A stretch of DNA of 7,064 bases from Rickettsia typhi. GTDB lineage: Bacteria > Pseudomonadota > Alphaproteobacteria > Rickettsiales > UBA1997. This document shows positions 6,501-7,064 of the stretch, in pieces. Position numbers and translations under genes: made by a program. Numbering within the stretch: the first letter of the stretch is position 1; every line of letters starts with the position of its first letter. Under the pieces are notes generated by a model that was not told the DNA's origin, did no database searches, and worked only from the letters and a program-made list of their open reading frames with translations. The stretch spans positions 1-7,064 of the forward strand of contig CAMDGT010000060.1 of NCBI GenBank assembly GCA_945898025.1, read 5' to 3'.

Positions 6501-7064
6501 CGGTATTTTCGAGCAGTGATACATATATTGACAATAATTAGTAATATCATATGGATTAGGGTTGCCATCTGCATTAGTAGGAGTGGACATTTCTTCAGTA
6601 CCACCACCAAGCTGGTGATTATAAGGACAAACAGAGTAAGTTTCAGCACAAATATAGTCGATATTTTTTCTACTTTGGTAAATATTATACTTAACCGGAC
6701 TATTTAATCCTTTTACACCCTTAGATCCATTGCCCGATACAAAACAGTTATTATCGCCAATTTTGCAAAATTTATAACCATTATTTCTTTCAACACAAAT
6801 CGTATTTTGCGACCTATTTTCACAACATTCACGGGCTTCAGCCTCAGATTTTTTATGATTACCCACTAAAAAACGATGACAAGCAAAATGAGGGGTTTCT
6901 TTTGCGCCTTGCATATAATATCTTTGATTTTCAGTTGAGTATCCGAGATATTTCGTCCTTGTGCTAGGATCCCATCCAGCAGGGTTTTTACAAGCTCCAG
7001 TACCATTATCTTCATATTCAACTCCTCCATAAATAAACTCGCGGTATTCTTTTACACCAATCGA
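3594..7064 (-). CDS. VirB6/TrbL-family type IV secretion protein with repetitive C-terminal tail (5'-truncated by window edge)
   Basis: The frame is open from the window's right edge to a TAG at 3594-3596, giving 1156 visible residues; the true start lies outside. Residue numbers here count from the internal ATG at 6914. The first 50 visible residues plus residues 1-240 are polar and hold about 15 cysteines, which suggests a disulfide-stabilised extracytoplasmic region. The hydrophobic core follows: segments near 246-264, 272-290 (ending YFVIGDAW), 380-412, 414-443, 457-482 and 604-626. This matches the VirB6/TrbL pore-forming inner-membrane component of type IV secretion systems. An extracytoplasmic loop at 483-600 contains a duplicated cysteine motif. 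Residues 640-780 are hydrophilic, 782-1040 are pentapeptide repeats, and the last 66 residues are an Asn/Gln/Lys-rich tail ending MADVGEILKDPNKY. Oversized VirB6 proteins, often several in a row behind virB3-virB4, are known in Rickettsiales, so upstream paralogues are expected. Which paralogue this is cannot be told, so no symbol is given. Confidence 0.88.
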   Translation of the reverse strand, partial: SIGVKEYREFIYGGVEYEDNGTGACKNPAGWDPSTRTKYLGYSTENQRYYMQGAKETPHFACHRFLVGNHKKSEAEARECCENRSQNTICVERNNGYKFCKIGDNNCFVSGNGSKGVKGLNSPVKYNIYQSRKNIDYICAETYSVCPYNHQLGGGTEEMSTPTNADGNPNPYDITNYCQYMYHCSKIPSKPYFETSNLSGSFISQSCFDMKGDSQNTYDVTSSIIGISSFSSAIVQCFKETLENAFFNKAGYTKCLDANEEPNKDGVCDNGYIQIKGYSISGDSFFVKMQKKLKNVIKLLLTLSVVFFGAKIAMGEEINKKLILGYIAKIAVIMYFVIGDAWQTHFMRGVMDSSNFLAGLMFNSNFKDIDKTDDKNFLDGCQFPRYNYLNSSDFDHRKYAPRNEYLEIWDTLDCKIARAIGMAPGATTANLILTILAGFFTGGLGILFVIAVLAFAIFLIHLVIQALHMFLVSMLAIIILIFVSPITITMALFDKTKNIFDSWLSELLGYAFQPMIIYAYLGIFIALFDTVIVGKETRFQGDGKASPKKTLCENQDNINLCSMKLSADCKNIDLNADSARLSEGGGERLINQSIISLCRRLSSVDCGDIDLKANSKSIYCIFGLTKVQQHTDQNYTGFEALSIGIPQLVGIVNNKLAIMTILKSALLFIIFSFAGAKIPDLARSLVGGSSVDGGNWSSAGKAFGQLKSIYSSISSVQQKGMGLARKTGGAINNKMRDYYYRHNIDKYSNKKDKNNSSDQSSQQPLKLEGGAENVVQKIHPTNQVDSGSGKKVDSGGVDSGSEENLSNNNQYQPKNMKDLPKTDLKNPNSNVPKAETSVASQAETTVASVAPKAETSVTSQAETTVAPVAPKAETTVASVAPKAETSVAPKAETSVASVAPKAETSVAPVASQAETPKAGTPKVGTVAPKAETSVAPVAPKAETPKTGTPKVGTVAPKAETSEAVTPKVGTVASKVETPEAETSKVGTVASKVETPEAVTPKVGTVASEDKTPKAETSKVGTVASKVETPKVETPKAETSKVGTVASKVETPEAGTPKVGTVASEDKTPKAQTSKVGTVASEDKTPEIKTPEKSNNVISDQQQIQSNKNQEQKNNIPINNSNPAIKNNNEEIAKPLLSNKERKMADVGEILKDPNKY
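3795..4205 (-). repeat. Higher-order 51-bp (17-residue) repeats in the VirB6-like tail
   Basis: Residues 904-1040 of the VirB6-like protein (numbered from 6914) consist of Val-Ala followed by three pentapeptides, 17 residues in all. Examples are VA-SKVET-PEAET-SKVGT and VA-SEDKT-PKAET-SKVGT. I parse seven units plus a partial eighth (VA-SEDKT-PEIKT); the fifth unit has four pentapeptides instead of three. The third pentapeptide is nearly invariant ([PS]KVGT), while the middle one varies (SEAVT, PEAET, PEAVT, PKAET, PEAGT, PKAQT). Copies are also alike at the nucleotide level, including fixed codons, which points to recent duplication of DNA. Confidence 0.95.
4206..4571 (-). repeat. Proximal pentapeptide repeats with Val-Ala spacers in the VirB6-like tail
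   Basis: Residues 782-903 of the VirB6-like protein are built from about 15 pentapeptides, mostly PKAET or SQAET with some PKAGT, PKTGT and PKVGT. They are separated by spacers of three or six residues such as SVA, SVASVA, TVAPVA and SVAPVA. The basic DNA period is therefore 24 or 33 bp rather than the 51 bp of the distal half. The composition is rich in Pro, Thr, Val, Ala, Lys and Glu and lacks Cys and aromatic residues, which suggests an extended or disordered arm. Confidence 0.95.
4659..4716 (-). repeat. Three short VDSG repeats before the main repeat array
   Basis: Residues 734-752 of the VirB6-like protein read VDSGSGKKVDSGGVDSGSE, three copies of VDSG with short spacers. The DNA shows the matching repeated element around cctcctgaatccac and cttcctgaatccac. 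It is a Gly/Ser linker-like segment, distinct from the pentapeptides downstream. Confidence 0.8.
5220..5405 (-). repeat. Tandem duplication of a cysteine-containing loop segment in the VirB6-like protein
   Basis: Residues 504-528 and 541-565 of the VirB6-like protein are imperfect copies (5331-5405 and 5220-5294, offset 111 bp). They share the pattern NQxxIxLC, then S-x-D-C, then IDLxAxS. The nucleotides are also alike: both contain ttaagatcaatat and acaaaga at matching positions. The segment sits in the loop between hydrophobic segments 457-482 and 604-626. Each copy has two cysteines (C511/C519 and C548/C556). Confidence 0.85.

Noticed and set aside
6912..6914. Internal ATG at 6914 as the start of the VirB6-like gene
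   Set aside because: The frame stays open for 50 more codons to the window edge with similar Cys-containing sequence, so the true start is probably outside the window.

Overview
This window looks like a piece of an AT-rich alphaproteobacterial genome, most likely of the order Rickettsiales. The main reason is the large VirB6/TrbL-family type IV secretion protein, which has the architecture known from that order: a cysteine-rich extracytoplasmic N-terminal region, a VirB6 membrane core and a long low-complexity C-terminal tail. Strong AT bias, AAA-rich lysine codons and tight packing of co-directional genes agree with this. The assignment to order is an inference from protein character, not from a search.

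All five genes read on the minus strand, so transcription runs from the right end of the window to the left. In that order they are: a VirB6-like protein whose start lies beyond position 7064 (stop at 3594); DapE, the succinyl-diaminopimelate desuccinylase (start about 3577, stop 2207); PgpA, phosphatidylglycerophosphatase A (2202 to 1591); QueC, the preQ0 synthase (1584 to 859); and a U32-family protein that best matches the tRNA U34 hydroxylase TrhP/YegQ (start 830, running off the left edge). The gaps are about 16, 4, 6 and 28 bases. No promoter or terminator is apparent between genes, so one transcription unit is plausible. No stretch of 300 bases lacks a gene. I see no RNA gene, insertion sequence, CRISPR array or phage element.

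The functions fall into three groups. VirB6 forms part of the inner-membrane channel of a type IV secretion system. DapE (diaminopimelate for peptidoglycan and lysine) and PgpA (phosphatidylglycerol) build the envelope. QueC (queuosine, G34) and TrhP (5-hydroxyuridine, U34) both contribute to modification of the tRNA wobble position.

The most unusual sequence is in the VirB6-like protein. Its C-terminal tail holds about 39 pentapeptides of the type [PS]-[KEQ]-x-x-T separated by Val-Ala spacers, and in its distal half these are organised into 17-residue (51-bp) higher-order units. Upstream of this, a cysteine-containing loop has been duplicated in tandem with a 111-bp offset. DapE also carries an unexplained N-terminal extension of about 65 residues that starts right after the VirB6 stop. 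QueC has a lengthened loop inside its zinc-binding cysteine motif.
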